64,000 bases of DNA, taken from NCBI RefSeq assembly GCF_900112135.1, contig NZ_FOLC01000001.1, forward strand, positions 186,001-250,000, in the 5' to 3' direction. The position numbers and the translations under genes were made by a program. The notes below the pieces were generated by a model. It had not been told where the DNA came from. It made no database searches and was given only the letters and a program-made list of their open reading frames with translations. The stretch is from Collimonas sp. OK412 (lineage in GTDB: Bacteria; Pseudomonadota; Gammaproteobacteria; Burkholderiales; Burkholderiaceae_D). Shown here in pieces: positions 63,866-64,000 of this stretch. The stretch's first letter is position 1. Each line of letters opens with the position of its first letter.

Positions 63866-64000
63866 CGGCAGGGAAGGTTGCTGTTGCGCTGACCTTGCTG
63901 GCTGGTTTTGCCGCCGCCCCGGTGCTGGCGGATAATCGAAATACTGCTGGCGCGCCGGCAACCGCGGTTGCGGCGCAAGACCGGTTCGCCACGCCGCTGA
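63862..64000 (+). CDS. Secreted protein, N-terminal part only (cut by window edge)
   Basis: 46 codons to the right edge without a stop. [20 protein letters not shown] is a clear signal peptide with likely cleavage after VLA, followed by [17 protein letters not shown]. It starts in an ATGA overlap with the rimO stop, so it is translationally coupled. The family cannot be told from this much. Confidence 0.6.
   Translation, partial: MTAGKVAVALTLLAGFAAAPVLADNRNTAGAPATAVAAQDRFATPL

Overview
The window is a chromosomal stretch of a GC-rich betaproteobacterium, most probably an Oxalobacteraceae member of the Burkholderiales (Collimonas, Janthinobacterium or Herbaspirillum type). This rests on the TCA-cycle gene order, the phaC-phaB-phaR cluster, a DUF2863 gene, the bamD/rluD/pgeF order and the protein sequences. 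The genus is an inference. No transposase, integrase, phage gene, rRNA or CRISPR array was found. The only RNA gene seen is a tRNA-Pro(GGG).

Layout. Positions 1-7018 (minus) hold most of a very large Tc-toxin/Rhs gene that runs off the left edge. Positions 7400-23763 are accessory: a gamma-glutamyltransferase, a chitin-binding lipoprotein, a sugar-dehydrogenase-like propeller, a 1272-residue M48 membrane protease, and three small regulator/enzyme modules. These modules are HxlR with FMN reductase and pirin, HxlR with a dehalogenase-like hydrolase, and LysR with pirin. Their intergenic regions carry inverted repeats. The tRNA and an M14 carboxypeptidase lie among them.

Positions 25406-43903 are a nearly complete TCA-cycle locus. 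On the minus strand are mdh, a CitE-like lyase, a MliC-domain protein and acnA. On the plus strand are a GntR regulator, sdhCDAB, sdhE, gltA, sucA, sucB and lpdA, then a small lipoprotein. The spacers are rich in RNA-like structure. They include a probable sucA leader motif, a hairpin core shared by the mdh and sdhB leaders, and palindromes between the 2-oxoglutarate dehydrogenase genes.

Positions 44051-52879 hold housekeeping genes (zapE, a PP2C phosphatase, a DUF465 protein, a DinG/YoaA-type helicase, ppx) with a periplasmic binding protein and two unusual Ala/Lys-rich proteins. Positions 53133-55821 are a tightly overlapping three-gene operon: an OlsB-type acyltransferase, an LpxH/PlcP-like phosphoesterase and a GT4 glycosyltransferase. 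It is preceded by PhoB-box-like half-sites in 11-bp phase. I read it as a cassette for phosphorus-free membrane lipids. Positions 55941-64000 carry bamD, rluD, pgeF, a small membrane protein, phaC, phaB, phaR, rimO and the start of a secreted protein cut by the right edge.
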